A stretch of 64,000 bases of DNA, taken from positions 24,740 to 88,739 of the forward strand of contig CAMDKM010000015.1 in NCBI GenBank assembly GCA_945900965.1, in the 5' to 3' direction. Each line of letters starts with the position of its first letter. The first letter of the stretch is position 1. Origin of the DNA: Bordetella parapertussis (GTDB lineage Bacteria; Pseudomonadota; Gammaproteobacteria; Burkholderiales; JACQAP01). Position numbers and translations under genes: made by a program. The notes under the pieces are model-generated. The model did not search any database. It saw nothing but the letters and a program-made list of their open reading frames with translations, and was not told the DNA's origin. This document shows positions 32,468-40,648 of the stretch, one piece after another.

Positions 32468-33232
32468 TCATGTGACACGGAAGCCCGTGATGATTCCCGC
32501 CGCGGCCCAGCGCAGCAAGACCGGACTGGGGTCGAAGTCCGCGGCTATGCCCAAAGTCTGCTCGATTGCGGCGCTAAAGGTTTCACGAGCATGCAGCGCT
32601 TTGGCCAGCGTGAATTCGGCGGTGGAGAGTTTTGCAATCTCCACGTCAAAAACGCGGCGATAGACGATCAACGAGTCCGCTCCCTCCGCAAGGGCGATGA
32701 CTTCTGCGGGTGCATCGGAGCGGCGATTGACTTCCCAGATTTGCAATACGGGGTAGTCCGAATGAAGCAGATGGAAGGCAGGCTGAAACTCGAAACGAAG
32801 CCGGGGATAGTCGGCTGGTGCGACCTGCCCCAGCAACTGGATGTTAAATGGGTGTGCGTCGGCGGCATGAAAGGCGGTGTGCCAGTGCCATTCCAGCCGT
32901 GCGACATCCGGGAGATAGGCCAGCGCGCGCGCCGGCGCATAGTCAAAAAGAAAATTCGAAAATGCGTCGCCGTAAGGGTGCAGGTCGCCGCTGTGACTGG
33001 GTATCTGTCGCGCGAAGTGGGTAGCGGCTTGATCAAAAAAGGATTCTCCGGTAAGGCGCAGGACCACCGGGAACACCGAGCGCAGGGCGTTGCGCAGGTT
33101 GGCGAGAACACTATTGGGATAGATATCGAAGCGTGCCGCGGGCGCAACGATCCAGTCGCGAACGCCGGTGTCGTTCTCGAAAACGCCGCGAGCAAAGGCG
33201 TTCTGAAGTTCAGGCAGCGAGGGTGTGCGCAT
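32468..33232 (-). CDS. bufC: DUF2063 protein, bufferin partner (BufC-like)
   Basis: A 254-residue protein with the DUF2063 N-terminal domain (LPELQNAFARGVFEND, DIYPNSVLANLRNALRSVFP) followed by a second part with a YPVLQIWEVNR-like segment. In DUF2282/DUF692/DUF2063 operons this protein is the recognition partner of the multinuclear iron oxidase. It overlaps the DUF692 gene by 23 bp, showing coupling. ATG 33232. Cytosolic. The symbol follows the naming used for bufferin operons and is given by family, not by experiment. Confidence 0.85.
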   Translation of the reverse strand: MRTPSLPELQNAFARGVFENDTGVRDWIVAPAARFDIYPNSVLANLRNALRSVFPVVLRLTGESFFDQAATHFARQIPSHSGDLHPYGDAFSNFLFDYAPARALAYLPDVARLEWHWHTAFHAADAHPFNIQLLGQVAPADYPRLRFEFQPAFHLLHSDYPVLQIWEVNRRSDAPAEVIALAEGADSLIVYRRVFDVEIAKLSTAEFTLAKALHARETFSAAIEQTLGIAADFDPSPVLLRWAAAGIITGFRVT

Positions 33233-34061
33233 CTTGCTGCATCAAATCCGCTTGGCGCGCTTCGCCAACCAGCGTTGCAAGCGAAGGAATGTCGGTATCC
33301 CACTCGATCAAGGTCGGGCGTCGGCCTATGAGCTTCAGCGTCTGGGTATACAACGCCCACACCGGCTCCTGCACGAGTCGGCCATGGGTATCGATCAGGC
33401 ATTCTCCAGTCTCGTCGAAACCTGCCAGGTGGATCTCTTCCACTGACTCCGGCTCGACAGCGGCCAGGCTATCGATGGGATCGAAACCGTGATTCACTGC
33501 GTTGACGTAAATATTGTTGACGTCGAGCAGCAAACCGCAGCCGGTGCGCCGGCATAAGGCGGCTAGGAACTCGAATTCCGGAATCGTCGAATGCGCAAAG
33601 CGCACATAGGCTGCGATATTCTCAATGAGGATGCGGCGACCGAGCCGGGTCTGTACGCGCTCGATACGTTCCGCAACATGCGCCAGCGCTTCCTCGGTAT
33701 AAGGAAGTGGCAGCAATTCATTCAAATAGCGTCCGCCGATGGAACTCCAGCACAGATGTTCGGACACCAGAAAGGGCTGGTAGCGTCGTATCAGTCGGTC
33801 CAGAGCAGTCAGATGGGTGAGGTTTAATTCGTCGGCAGAGCCGAGCGACAAACCCACGCCGTGCAGGCTCAGCGGGTAGTGGTGGCGGGCCTGTTCAAGG
33901 AAATAATGCGGCTGGCCGCCCTCACCGAAAAAATTCTCGCTATGAACCTCGAGAAATCCGAGGGCCGGACGTTCATCGAGCAGCGAACGATAGTGCGGAG
34001 GACGCCATCCGATCCCGGCGGCGACAGTCTTTGCTTCGGCCGCCGCCGGTGTTGGAATCAC
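33210..34061 (-). CDS. bufB: DUF692 multinuclear non-heme iron oxidase (BufB-like)
   Basis: A 283-residue TIM-barrel enzyme of the MNIO family. Likely iron ligands and active-site segments are FLEVHSENFF, LHGVGLSLGS, SEHLCWSS, ILIENIAAYV, LLLDVNNIYVNAVNHGFDP, EIHLAGFDE and DTHGR. Such enzymes oxidatively modify cysteines of a small precursor, in the bufferin case to thiooxazole-type rings that bind copper. The start is GTG 34061; no good ribosome site is visible, and the precursor gene ends 25 bp upstream, so re-initiation is possible. No lesion. Confidence 0.9.
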   Translation of the reverse strand: MIPTPAAAEAKTVAAGIGWRPPHYRSLLDERPALGFLEVHSENFFGEGGQPHYFLEQARHHYPLSLHGVGLSLGSADELNLTHLTALDRLIRRYQPFLVSEHLCWSSIGGRYLNELLPLPYTEEALAHVAERIERVQTRLGRRILIENIAAYVRFAHSTIPEFEFLAALCRRTGCGLLLDVNNIYVNAVNHGFDPIDSLAAVEPESVEEIHLAGFDETGECLIDTHGRLVQEPVWALYTQTLKLIGRRPTLIEWDTDIPSLATLVGEARQADLMQQDAHTLAA

Positions 34062-34086
34062 GTCTAACTAGGGAACTGTAGGAAGG

Positions 34087-34347
34087 TTACTTCTTTCCGA
34101 CGACGGTTCCGCCGACGATCTTCGCGCAAGTGCCGGCGGGGACGTAAATCCACTCTTCCTTGTCACCATCCTGCGCTGCCTGGCCGGAGCAGGAGTGCTT
34201 CGAGGTGCCGCAATCGTTCTGGCCAGCTTTGACGACGCCAGCACATTTTTCCTTGGTCTCCTTGGCTGCTTGGGCGGAACCGCTGGCAAGACCGAGTGCA
34301 AGCAGGCTGGCGATGGCGGTGTTGACGATCACATTGCTATTGTTCAT
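34087..34347 (-). CDS. bufA1: DUF2282 bufferin precursor (BufA1-like)
   Basis: An 86-residue precursor with a signal peptide ([21 protein letters not shown]). The mature part has four cysteines: C35 ([11 protein letters not shown]), C46 ([10 protein letters not shown], with C53) and C74 ([12 protein letters not shown]). The ND-C-G-T-x2-H-S-C and W-I-Y-V-P-x-G-T-C patterns are the family core. The DUF692 enzyme encoded next would modify some of these cysteines; the product is exported and is linked to copper in known cases. AACAGGAGAG stands before ATG 34347. About 190 bp separate it from the anti-sigma gene. Confidence 0.9.
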   Translation of the reverse strand: MNNSNVIVNTAIASLLALGLASGSAQAAKETKEKCAGVVKAGQNDCGTSKHSCSGQAAQDGDKEEWIYVPAGTCAKIVGGTVVGKK

Positions 34348-34535
34348 GAACTCTCCTGTTGATGTATAACGCTGAAATATTCGTAATGCACGAAAACTCC
34401 GGGAATATCTGCAATCCCCGGTTGTAGAACAAGTTAAACCTGATGCAACTTGCAACTGCCACGATAAATCCGGCCGTGCGCCCCCAAATGACTGCAGGCT
34501 TCGGGATTCGACGGGTAAGAAATAGCCGCGCTGTT

Positions 34536-35237
34536 TCAACTGTCCCAACGAATTCGGGACCGCAGCAGCGATTCGACCTTGATCGAACGCTCCGGGGAAT
34601 CGGTCAGGATGCCCATGCTACCCTGCCGAAGTGGCACCACCGTGACCGAAAAACCTTCGCGGACCATCGATTGCGAAGTCGAGGCCTGCATGCTGGGCAG
34701 CAGGATCACGGTGGCGGTGCCATGTTCGGTTTGCACGACAATGTGCATCGCCTGCACGCCCAGAATCGGACACAATTTCATATGGGTCACTTCGCCTAGC
34801 GACCCATCGAGTACCCCGCCATACTCCGAAAATGCGGCTGCAAACTTGGCCGGTTCAATGGAATGGCGCGCGTTCAATTCATCGGGATGGGATGCCACAT
34901 GCGCCGCAAAAGCGTTCGCTACCTCATTGCGATCCGGCATCAAATAGAAGGTAAACGACGCCAAAACCGCCACCGCAATTGTTGCGGCCATCGCAAGATA
35001 AGGCCGTTGAAAACTACTCGGTTTGCCGGTTTTATCGACACCCAGGAGAATTTGCTCGGCAAATCCGTCAGGAACCACAACTGCCGCCACATCATGCAGT
35101 TTGCGCTCGAACGCGTCGATCGTTTTCGCGAAAACCGCGCAGGGAGGACACAAGTTTTCGTGCTTGATCTGTTCGGCAGTCGCCGATTGCGGTTCGGCGA
35201 GTTTTAGTCGTCGGAAGTTCGAGCAGTCCATGGTCAT
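34536..35237 (-). CDS. Anti-sigma factor-like membrane protein (DUF3379-type)
   Basis: A 233-residue protein with a cytosolic N-terminal part containing a C-P-P-C motif ([15 protein letters not shown]), one membrane segment ([20 protein letters not shown]) and a periplasmic domain ([18 protein letters not shown]). The small zinc-binding-like N-terminus that follows directly on the ECF sigma gene (8 bp gap) is typical of anti-sigma factors that hold the sigma factor at the membrane. The periplasmic domain would sense a signal, perhaps metal. Start ATG 35237 (a second ATG lies 6 bp later). Confidence 0.85.
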   Translation of the reverse strand: MTMDCSNFRRLKLAEPQSATAEQIKHENLCPPCAVFAKTIDAFERKLHDVAAVVVPDGFAEQILLGVDKTGKPSSFQRPYLAMAATIAVAVLASFTFYLMPDRNEVANAFAAHVASHPDELNARHSIEPAKFAAAFSEYGGVLDGSLGEVTHMKLCPILGVQAMHIVVQTEHGTATVILLPSMQASTSQSMVREGFSVTVVPLRQGSMGILTDSPERSIKVESLLRSRIRWDS

Positions 35238-35245
35238 TAGCCTTG

Positions 35246-35731
35246 TTATGCAGCGCCGCTGCTGGGCGCGGCAAGTTTTTGAAGGGACTGTCGTGCGCGA
35301 GTCAGCCGCGTCATCACGTTTTCTTCTGAAAGATTAAGCATGGCCGCGATTTCCTTGCCGCTGAATCCGCCCAGCACCTGGAGGAGCAGAGGTTCGCGGA
35401 AATTCTCGGGCAGGGCGCGCAGCATGTTTTCCAGTTCAACTCTTTCCAGTTCGCTGCCATCGCTGGCCACCCCAATATCTTCCAACTCGGTATCGACCAG
35501 TTCAAGACGCTTACGCTGGTATACGCGGATATGTTCGTTGCGAAGGATGGAAAACAGCCATGATTTTGTCGCCTTGCCCTCCCGCAAGGATTCCCGACCC
35601 TTCCAGGCGGCGATAAAAGTTTCCTGCACCAAGTCCTGAGCCTGCCAGCGATTGCGGCAAAGCCAGTGGGCGAATCGAAACAAATCCGATGAATACGCGC
35701 GCACCATCGCTTCATATTCCGTCTCGCTCAT
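35246..35731 (-). CDS. ECF RNA polymerase sigma factor
   Basis: A 161-residue sigma-70 family protein with region 2 (YSSDLFRFAHWLCRNRWQAQDLVQETFIAAW) and region 4 (LENMLRALPENFREPLLLQV, GFSGKEIAAMLNLSEENVMTRL). ATG 35731 (MSETEYEAMV) fits the family; the frame could be read from 35869 but the extra residues are not sigma-like. It is the first gene of a run with the anti-sigma gene and probably the bufferin operon. The matching promoter-like site at 35952 suggests autoregulation. Confidence 0.9.
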   Translation of the reverse strand: MSETEYEAMVRAYSSDLFRFAHWLCRNRWQAQDLVQETFIAAWKGRESLREGKATKSWLFSILRNEHIRVYQRKRLELVDTELEDIGVASDGSELERVELENMLRALPENFREPLLLQVLGGFSGKEIAAMLNLSEENVMTRLTRARQSLQKLAAPSSGAA

Positions 35732-36257
35732 GGCGCCGATCGCCGAGGACGACGTCCGAGCCACGTGACCATGCGAGCCTGTTGCCGCTTTTGGGGCGAT
35801 TGGGCGCGAGGCGCGGGGAGAGCACCAACCGGACAAAGCAGGGCAAGCAAGGGACATGACATTCCTCATTATACGAATACGGCCTGGTTGCGGACATCGG
35901 CAATGCCCAGGAAATCTGGGCTCGCAATATTTTTTACCGCTTGCCTGGGAGGAGACAGGGTCCGGGGTGGATTCCTTACAAGGGCAAGCGTCGATTCCAT
36001 AAAGATTTTTCCATATTTAGGGCATGAGGGGCCCGTAAGGCTCCCGGCGTATCTGGGACTGCAGTTGGCGGGCTCGGTCCGGGAACTGACGGACTGATAA
36101 AAATATTATAAATTTCATAATGATGCGGCATAAATCCGGGTGAGGCTGCATACGACGCGACGGGCAGGCACACGATTCCCTTAGAATCGCGCCTTGCCCG
36201 AAATCTTCGGTTTGAAACGCACATCCCCGATGCCGCGCTGACGCAGGGACCAAAAAG
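35732..36257. other. Intergenic region between divergent sigma and SDR genes
   Basis: It holds the putative ECF promoter (35952-35984), an AT-rich patch (ATAAAAATATTATAAATTTC, 36095-36114) and an imperfect hairpin CGGGCAGGCACACGATTC / GAATCGCGCCTTGCCCG (36161-36200). The upstream frame of the sigma gene (35732-35869) is not supported as coding. Confidence 0.55.
35952..35984 (-). promoter_or_regulatory. Putative autoregulatory ECF promoter of the sigma gene
   Basis: Minus strand: CCTTGTAAGGAATCCAC, spacer, CCTGTCT. Same words and spacing as 31952-31984. The leader to ATG 35731 would be about 215 nt (or about 80 nt to an upstream in-frame ATG at 35869). Confidence 0.5.
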
Positions 36258-37061
36258 ATGAACTTTGAAATGACGTCCGACCCCACAGCCAGGAATGTGG
36301 CGATTGTCACCGGAGGTGCGCGTGGGATTGGTCTTGCGGTGGCCAAATGGTTTCTCGCCGAAGGCTACCGGGTGGCGTTACTCGATATCGATCACGAGAC
36401 CTTGACCGAGACCGCAAGCCAGCTCAATGATCCTGCTCGCGTGCTGGCGATCCGCTGCGATGTCTCCCATCCCCGCCAGGTAAACGATGCGGTGACGCAG
36501 GTGGCGGATGCCTACGGGCGCATCGATGCACTGGTCAATAATGCTGGCGTCGCGGTGTTCAAGCCCATATTGGAGACCACGTTCGAAGAATGGCGGCATG
36601 TGCTGGCCACGAATCTCGACGGGGTGTTTCTCTGTACACAAGCTTGCGCGCCGGTGATGCTTCGCAACGGCGGGGGCGCGATCGTCAATATTGCGTCAAT
36701 ATCGGGCCTGCGAGCCAGCACACTGCGAGTGGCCTACGGCACGAGCAAGGCCGCCATCATTGCACTGACCAAACAGCAGGCGGTTGAGCTGGGTGACGTC
36801 GGCATTCGGGTGAACGCAATTGCTCCCGGGCCTGTCGATACGGCCATGGCGAAACTGGTCCACAGCGTGGCGATTCGTGCCGACTATCACGATGTGATTC
36901 CGCTCAACCGCTACGGTACGCCGGAAGAAATGGCGCAGGTGGTGGGATTTTTATGCAGCCCCGCGGCAAGTTATGTGAATGGCCAGGTGCTCGGCGTGGA
37001 TGGCGGCTTCGATGCCACCGGTGTAGGGCTTCCCACGCTTCGCAAGAGGCGCGCCGAATGA
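36258..37061 (+). CDS. SDR family NAD(P)-dependent oxidoreductase
   Basis: A 267-residue classical short-chain dehydrogenase. The cofactor loop TGGARGIGLAVA, the NNAGVAVF motif, the catalytic S-x12-YGTSKAA (SISGLRASTLRVAYGTSK) and the PG motif (APGPVDTAMA) are intact; LDIDHETL after strand 2 has D, suggesting NAD preference. The C-terminus GQVLGVDGGFDATG is normal. It oxidises or reduces an alcohol or keto group; the substrate is unknown. Divergent from the sigma gene. Confidence 0.9.
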   Translation: MNFEMTSDPTARNVAIVTGGARGIGLAVAKWFLAEGYRVALLDIDHETLTETASQLNDPARVLAIRCDVSHPRQVNDAVTQVADAYGRIDALVNNAGVAVFKPILETTFEEWRHVLATNLDGVFLCTQACAPVMLRNGGGAIVNIASISGLRASTLRVAYGTSKAAIIALTKQQAVELGDVGIRVNAIAPGPVDTAMAKLVHSVAIRADYHDVIPLNRYGTPEEMAQVVGFLCSPAASYVNGQVLGVDGGFDATGVGLPTLRKRRAE

Positions 37062-37110
37062 GACTGCCCGACTCGCGGCTGGCATCTTTCGCTGAGGCGT
37101 TGTCGTAGAA

Positions 37111-37455
37111 ATGGCGGACAGCGGGTTGGTCTATTCCACCGGAGTTGGCAGGATATGCCCGGGATGCCGACGCCCGAACGCCGACTGTGTCTGCAAACAA
37201 AAGCGTCCCGCGCCACCGGGCTATGGCGTGGTGCGAGTGTTTCGGGAAAGCCGAAACGGGAAAAGTGTGACGGTCATCAAGGGTCTTGCGTTACCGCCCG
37301 CGGAGCTTGCGCAACTTGGCAAGCAGCTCAAGGTGAGTTGCGGGTCGGGCGGGACTGTAAAAGAGGGCGTGATAGAAGTGCAGGGTGATCACTGCGACCG
37401 GGTGATGGAAACCTTGAAATTGCACGGATGGAAAGCCAAGCGTTCCGGCGGGTGA
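37111..37455 (+). CDS. SUI1/YciH family translation factor homologue
   Basis: A 114-residue protein. The N-terminus has C16, C19, C26 and C28 (GRICPGCRRPNADCVCKQ), a probable zinc site, and the rest is the eIF1-like SUI1 fold (SVTVIKGLALPPAELAQLGK, CGSGGTVKEGVIEVQGDHCD). Homologues help the accuracy of translation initiation; in bacteria the role is less clear. It follows the SDR gene by 49 bp and precedes a cupin gene by 37 bp, all on one strand. Confidence 0.9.
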   Translation: MADSGLVYSTGVGRICPGCRRPNADCVCKQKRPAPPGYGVVRVFRESRNGKSVTVIKGLALPPAELAQLGKQLKVSCGSGGTVKEGVIEVQGDHCDRVMETLKLHGWKAKRSGG

Positions 37456-37492
37456 GCGCTGAATCGGCCGCTTGAATTCAGGGAGGTTAAAT

Positions 37493-37774
37493 ATGGCGGA
37501 AGTCGGAACCAAATTGGTATTCGAGAACGAGCGCATTCGGGTGTGGGAATTTAGCTTGCAACCGGGTGAAACCATCGAGGCCCACAAACATGACCACGAT
37601 TATTTTTTCTACCCGATCGAAGGCGGCACGCTGGAGGTTACCCGCGCAAGCGGCGTGACCCGGGCCACGCTCAAGGCGGGCGAAGTGTATTACCGCAAGG
37701 GCGGCGATACACACGCGGCAAAAAACGTCGATGATCACCGTTACCACGAAGTGCTGGTGGAACTGAAAGCGTAA
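37493..37774 (+). CDS. Small cupin-domain protein
   Basis: A 93-residue single-barrel cupin (LVFENERIRVWEFSLQPGET, HKHDHDYFFYPIEGGTLEV, LKAGEVYYRKGGDTHAAKN). Histidines H52/H54-like in AHKHDHDY and the later D-T-H would bind a metal. It has AGGGAGGTTAAAT before ATG 37493. Function unknown; similar stand-alone cupins occur in many catabolic or regulatory settings. Confidence 0.85.
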   Translation: MAEVGTKLVFENERIRVWEFSLQPGETIEAHKHDHDYFFYPIEGGTLEVTRASGVTRATLKAGEVYYRKGGDTHAAKNVDDHRYHEVLVELKA

Positions 37775-37802
37775 TTCGCGCGGGCGCCTTTCGGAAAAGC
37801 CG

Positions 37803-38186
37803 TCAGGGGGTAGCGTGGGGCGGACTCGAATTTGCCGGTGTACGGAACAGGCGAATTTCCTGGATCAGCGGAATAATCGCGCCGACAAAGGGCAGTAGTG
37901 GATTTTCACGACAGAACTTGTCGACACGCGCGGCCAATGCCGCAGGCTTGGGTATAGCCCCCAATGGCACCTGATTGCCCGAATTGCCGTAGTTATAACC
38001 CGACACAAAACCCCGGAACCAGGCGTTATAAAGTGCCCGTCGTTCTTCATCTTGTGCCGATCGCGCCCAGGCCGCGCACGAGGAGTCCCCGAAGCTGAAA
38101 ACGTTCACGTCAGGCGGTTCCTGGCTCGAAGCCGTAGTCGAAATCGCGATCGATAGTGCCAGAAACCAAGAATTTACCCGTTTCAT
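37803..38186 (-). CDS. Small secreted protein, Rap1a/HdeA-like
   Basis: A 127-residue protein with a signal peptide (FLALSIAISTTASS). The mature part, CAAWARSAQDEERRALYNAW, continues FRGFVSGYNY and later VDKFCRENPLLPFVGAI, with one cysteine in each part, as in the small helical, disulfide-linked Rap1a/Tai- or HdeA-like exported proteins. Members include immunity proteins and periplasmic chaperones; no function can be assigned here. Divergent from the DUF1353 gene by 194 bp. ATG 38186 is preferred to longer frames. Confidence 0.65.
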   Translation of the reverse strand: MKRVNSWFLALSIAISTTASSQEPPDVNVFSFGDSSCAAWARSAQDEERRALYNAWFRGFVSGYNYGNSGNQVPLGAIPKPAALAARVDKFCRENPLLPFVGAIIPLIQEIRLFRTPANSSPPHATP

Positions 38187-38380
38187 TTCACGTATCTTCC
38201 TTGCTGCTTTACCAGACTCACAGGCGAGGCGCCAACCCAGCACCCGATCAGCATAGAACAAACGGGGCAGCAATAAAATCGCTCGATGCGAACTTGAGTT
38301 CCGGTCGCCGCATCGGCAGGTCGTGTATTCTTCCGTTCCGGCCAATTGGGCAAGCGACAAAGTCCGGGATAGGAAGATCA

Positions 38381-39046
38381 ATGAAGGGTGGGTGGTTCGG
38401 CATTGGGCTGGTGCTCATGTTTACCAGTACTTCGGGGGCGGAGCGCGGCAATTTTGTAGGCGGCCTCGTGGTCGAACGGGTGGAAGATCCATTTGTTGCC
38501 GCGATCCGCGTACTTCAAGATTTTAGCTATCGCGATGCTGGGGGAAAGCTCTGGCCAGTATCCCGCGGGCAGATTTTGGATGGCAAGGGATTGCCAACCC
38601 TGTTCCGCGACATAGGCGGCCCGCCGTATGAGGGTGAGGTGCGCAAGTCGGTGGTGGTCTACGAATCCGCCACTCAGAGAAGGGCTGAAGACTGGCAACG
38701 GGCACAGCGGATGTTTTTTGAAGCCAGCCTGAGCGAAGGGATGGCTGCGGCGGAGGCCAAAGTTTTGTATCTGTTGCTGGCGATTCAAGGTACCCGATGG
38801 GAAGTCCCGGGATCGGGTTGCTTTGGGGTCTGTCACATGACCTCTGTGCCACTGGAATGGCGGCCCGTCATCAACGAGGCGCGGACCACGGATTTGGTGC
38901 ATTGGGTGCGCGCCTCCAATCCCACAATCGAGGAAATCGACCTGGGCGGACAAAGCGCGATCCGTGCACCGGGACCGCATGTTTTCACGCAACCGGCTTG
39001 CAATGAGTTCTCCGGTTCAACCCGGATACGCAAGAGCTGCGACTGA
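38381..39046 (+). CDS. Secreted DUF1353-type protein
   Basis: A 221-residue protein with a signal peptide (FGIGLVLMFTSTSGA). The core (FSYRDAGGKLWPVSRGQILDG, GLPTLFRDIGGPPYEGEVRK, VVYESATQRRAEDWQRAQRM) matches DUF1353, small alpha/beta proteins of phages and bacteria with no known function. The usual histidine-aspartate (VHDYLY-like) motif is degenerate here (VVYESAT), so activity may be lost or different. AGGAAGATCA precedes ATG 38381. Confidence 0.75.
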   Translation: MKGGWFGIGLVLMFTSTSGAERGNFVGGLVVERVEDPFVAAIRVLQDFSYRDAGGKLWPVSRGQILDGKGLPTLFRDIGGPPYEGEVRKSVVVYESATQRRAEDWQRAQRMFFEASLSEGMAAAEAKVLYLLLAIQGTRWEVPGSGCFGVCHMTSVPLEWRPVINEARTTDLVHWVRASNPTIEEIDLGGQSAIRAPGPHVFTQPACNEFSGSTRIRKSCD

Positions 39047-39083
39047 AAATTTTCGCAAGCAAAAAAGGAAAGCAGAGTGAAGA

Positions 39084-39494
39084 GTGAATAGACTGACGTT
39101 CGACGTGGCAAAAACTTATCTCGACCATGCCATTGCCAAAGCCAGACTGGATTTCAATCGGCCGATTTGTGTGGCGATCTGCGATCCCAGTGGATTTTTA
39201 CTGGCTTTCGCACGTATGGAAGGCGCGCCGCTGCGCAGCATCCAGATTTCCCAATCGAAGGCCTATACTGCGGTGCGCATGGGTGTTTCGACCGACGCCT
39301 TTCTGGCCCGGCTCAGAAAAGACAATATCGAAATTGGCTACTTCTGCGACCCGTTGATGACTGCGCTGCCCGGCGGCAACCTGCTCAAGGATGCGGCCGG
39401 CACCTTGCTTGGGGCGGTTGGCATCAGTGGCCTGGCGGCCTCGGAAGACCAGGTGATTACCGAATTTATCGCGGAGTTGGCCAAATCCACCTGA
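39084..39494 (+). CDS. GlcG/HbpS family heme-binding protein
   Basis: A 136-residue protein of the DUF336 (GlcG/HbpS) family: ICVAICDPSGFLLAFARMEG, SKAYTAVRMGVST, and the C-terminal GAVGISGLAASEDQVITEF. Members bind heme or other cofactors and are often found beside oxidative-stress or catabolic genes. No signal peptide. It begins at GTG 39084 with AAAGGAAAGC upstream. It precedes the cytochrome b gene by 119 bp and may be co-transcribed with it. Confidence 0.85.
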   Translation: MNRLTFDVAKTYLDHAIAKARLDFNRPICVAICDPSGFLLAFARMEGAPLRSIQISQSKAYTAVRMGVSTDAFLARLRKDNIEIGYFCDPLMTALPGGNLLKDAAGTLLGAVGISGLAASEDQVITEFIAELAKST

Positions 39495-39613
39495 CGGAAG
39501 ATCGCCAAGTGACGATTTCCGGGACAGTGTGCGATACTGCCGCCCGTGAAAAAAGCGCCTGGCCGGCTATAAATTCTTAGACTGTTGCCGATGATTTCGA
39601 CTGGAAGACTCTC

Positions 39614-40105
39614 ATGGCAGTAAATCGACGCCCCGACACAATTCGCCTTGGCCCCTGGCACCAATGGGCCGTGTATCTCGCTACGGGTGCGCTGGTGGTG
39701 AGTGGCATCCTGTGGCTGATGCTGCATTATTTCTTCACCGGAAAAGGGGAATTTGGTCCCACCATTCATCCGCTGGAAACCTGGATGCTCAGGGCGCACG
39801 GTGCGGCGGCAATGGCGGGATTGATTGTGTATGGCTCGCTGCTGCCGGTGCATATCCGGCGTGCCTGGGCGATTCGCCGCAATATCGTGCTCGGGGTCGG
39901 ACTGGTCGCCCTGATGCTGTTGCTGACCGTGAGCGGCTATCTTCTTTATTACGCCGGCGGCGAAGAAACCCGCCCGGTGATCAGCGCCGTGCACTGGATC
40001 ATCGGTCTTGCGGCGCCTGCATTGCTGGTGTGGCATATCGTATCGGGAAAGATCCAGACAAGGTCTGCCGATACATCGATTCAAGCTATGGAGAGCCGGG
40101 CATGA
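39614..40105 (+). CDS. Small membrane cytochrome b (DUF4405/b561-like)
   Basis: A 163-residue protein with about four membrane segments (VYLATGALVVSGILWLML, AAAMAGLIVYGSLLPVHI, VLGVGLVALMLLLTVSGYLL, ISAVHWIIGLAAPALLVWHI). Several histidines near segment ends (LRAHGAAAM, PVHIRR, AVHWIIG, VWHIVSG) are candidate heme ligands. It would carry electrons across the inner membrane from a donor pool to the periplasmic flavoprotein. Its stop overlaps the start of the FMN-binding protein by an ATGA. Confidence 0.85.
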   Translation: MAVNRRPDTIRLGPWHQWAVYLATGALVVSGILWLMLHYFFTGKGEFGPTIHPLETWMLRAHGAAAMAGLIVYGSLLPVHIRRAWAIRRNIVLGVGLVALMLLLTVSGYLLYYAGGEETRPVISAVHWIIGLAAPALLVWHIVSGKIQTRSADTSIQAMESRA

Positions 40106-40638
40106 GTCTGGATATTCGCTGGCTGGTGCCGGCGGCCATATACGCAGTGGCGCCGCAATGTTATGCGGCCAAATATATGACTCTGGAGCAGGCCCGGTCA
40201 TTGATATTCGCCCAAGCGGACGAGTTTGTGGCCAAGCCGGTGGAGCTTACGGCGGAGCAGATGCAACAAATCGACAAGCTTTCCGGTGCGCCGGGCCGCA
40301 CCAACAAACAGCAGGTCTGGCAGGCGCTCTCCAAGGGGCAATTGGTCGGCTGGTTCTTCGTCGATCAGGTCATCGGCAAACACGAATTGATTACCTACGC
40401 CGTGGGCATCAATGCCGACGGCACCGTGAAGCAGTTTCAGATTGTCGAATATCTGGAGGCTTACGGATACCAGGTGCGCGAGCTGAAATGGCGCGACCAA
40501 TTCGCCGGTAAAACTACCGCCAGCGCATTGCAGGTCGGCGTCGATATCGGCAACATCAGCGGCGCCACCATGTCGGTTCGCCATGTCACCGATGGCATCA
40601 AGCGACTGCTCTTCATCCACCAGACCGTTCTGCGCTGA
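40102..40638 (+). CDS. Periplasmic FMN-binding domain protein
   Basis: A 178-residue exported flavoprotein with the motif NISGATMSV; threonine 156 would be flavinylated by ApbE. The start (ATG 40102) overlaps the cytochrome b stop. The operon cytochrome b - FMN protein - ApbE is a flavin-based electron transfer set outside the cytosol. Its paralogue at 20310 is collinear over all 178 residues. The N-terminal IRWLVPAAIYAVAPQCYA acts as export signal. Confidence 0.88.
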   Translation: MSLDIRWLVPAAIYAVAPQCYAAKYMTLEQARSLIFAQADEFVAKPVELTAEQMQQIDKLSGAPGRTNKQQVWQALSKGQLVGWFFVDQVIGKHELITYAVGINADGTVKQFQIVEYLEAYGYQVRELKWRDQFAGKTTASALQVGVDIGNISGATMSVRHVTDGIKRLLFIHQTVLR

Positions 40639-40648
40639 GTCTTTTCGC

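Noticed and set aside
35732..35869. N-terminal extension of the ECF sigma factor
   Set aside because: The 46 extra residues show no sigma-like sequence; the ATG at 35731 gives the normal length.
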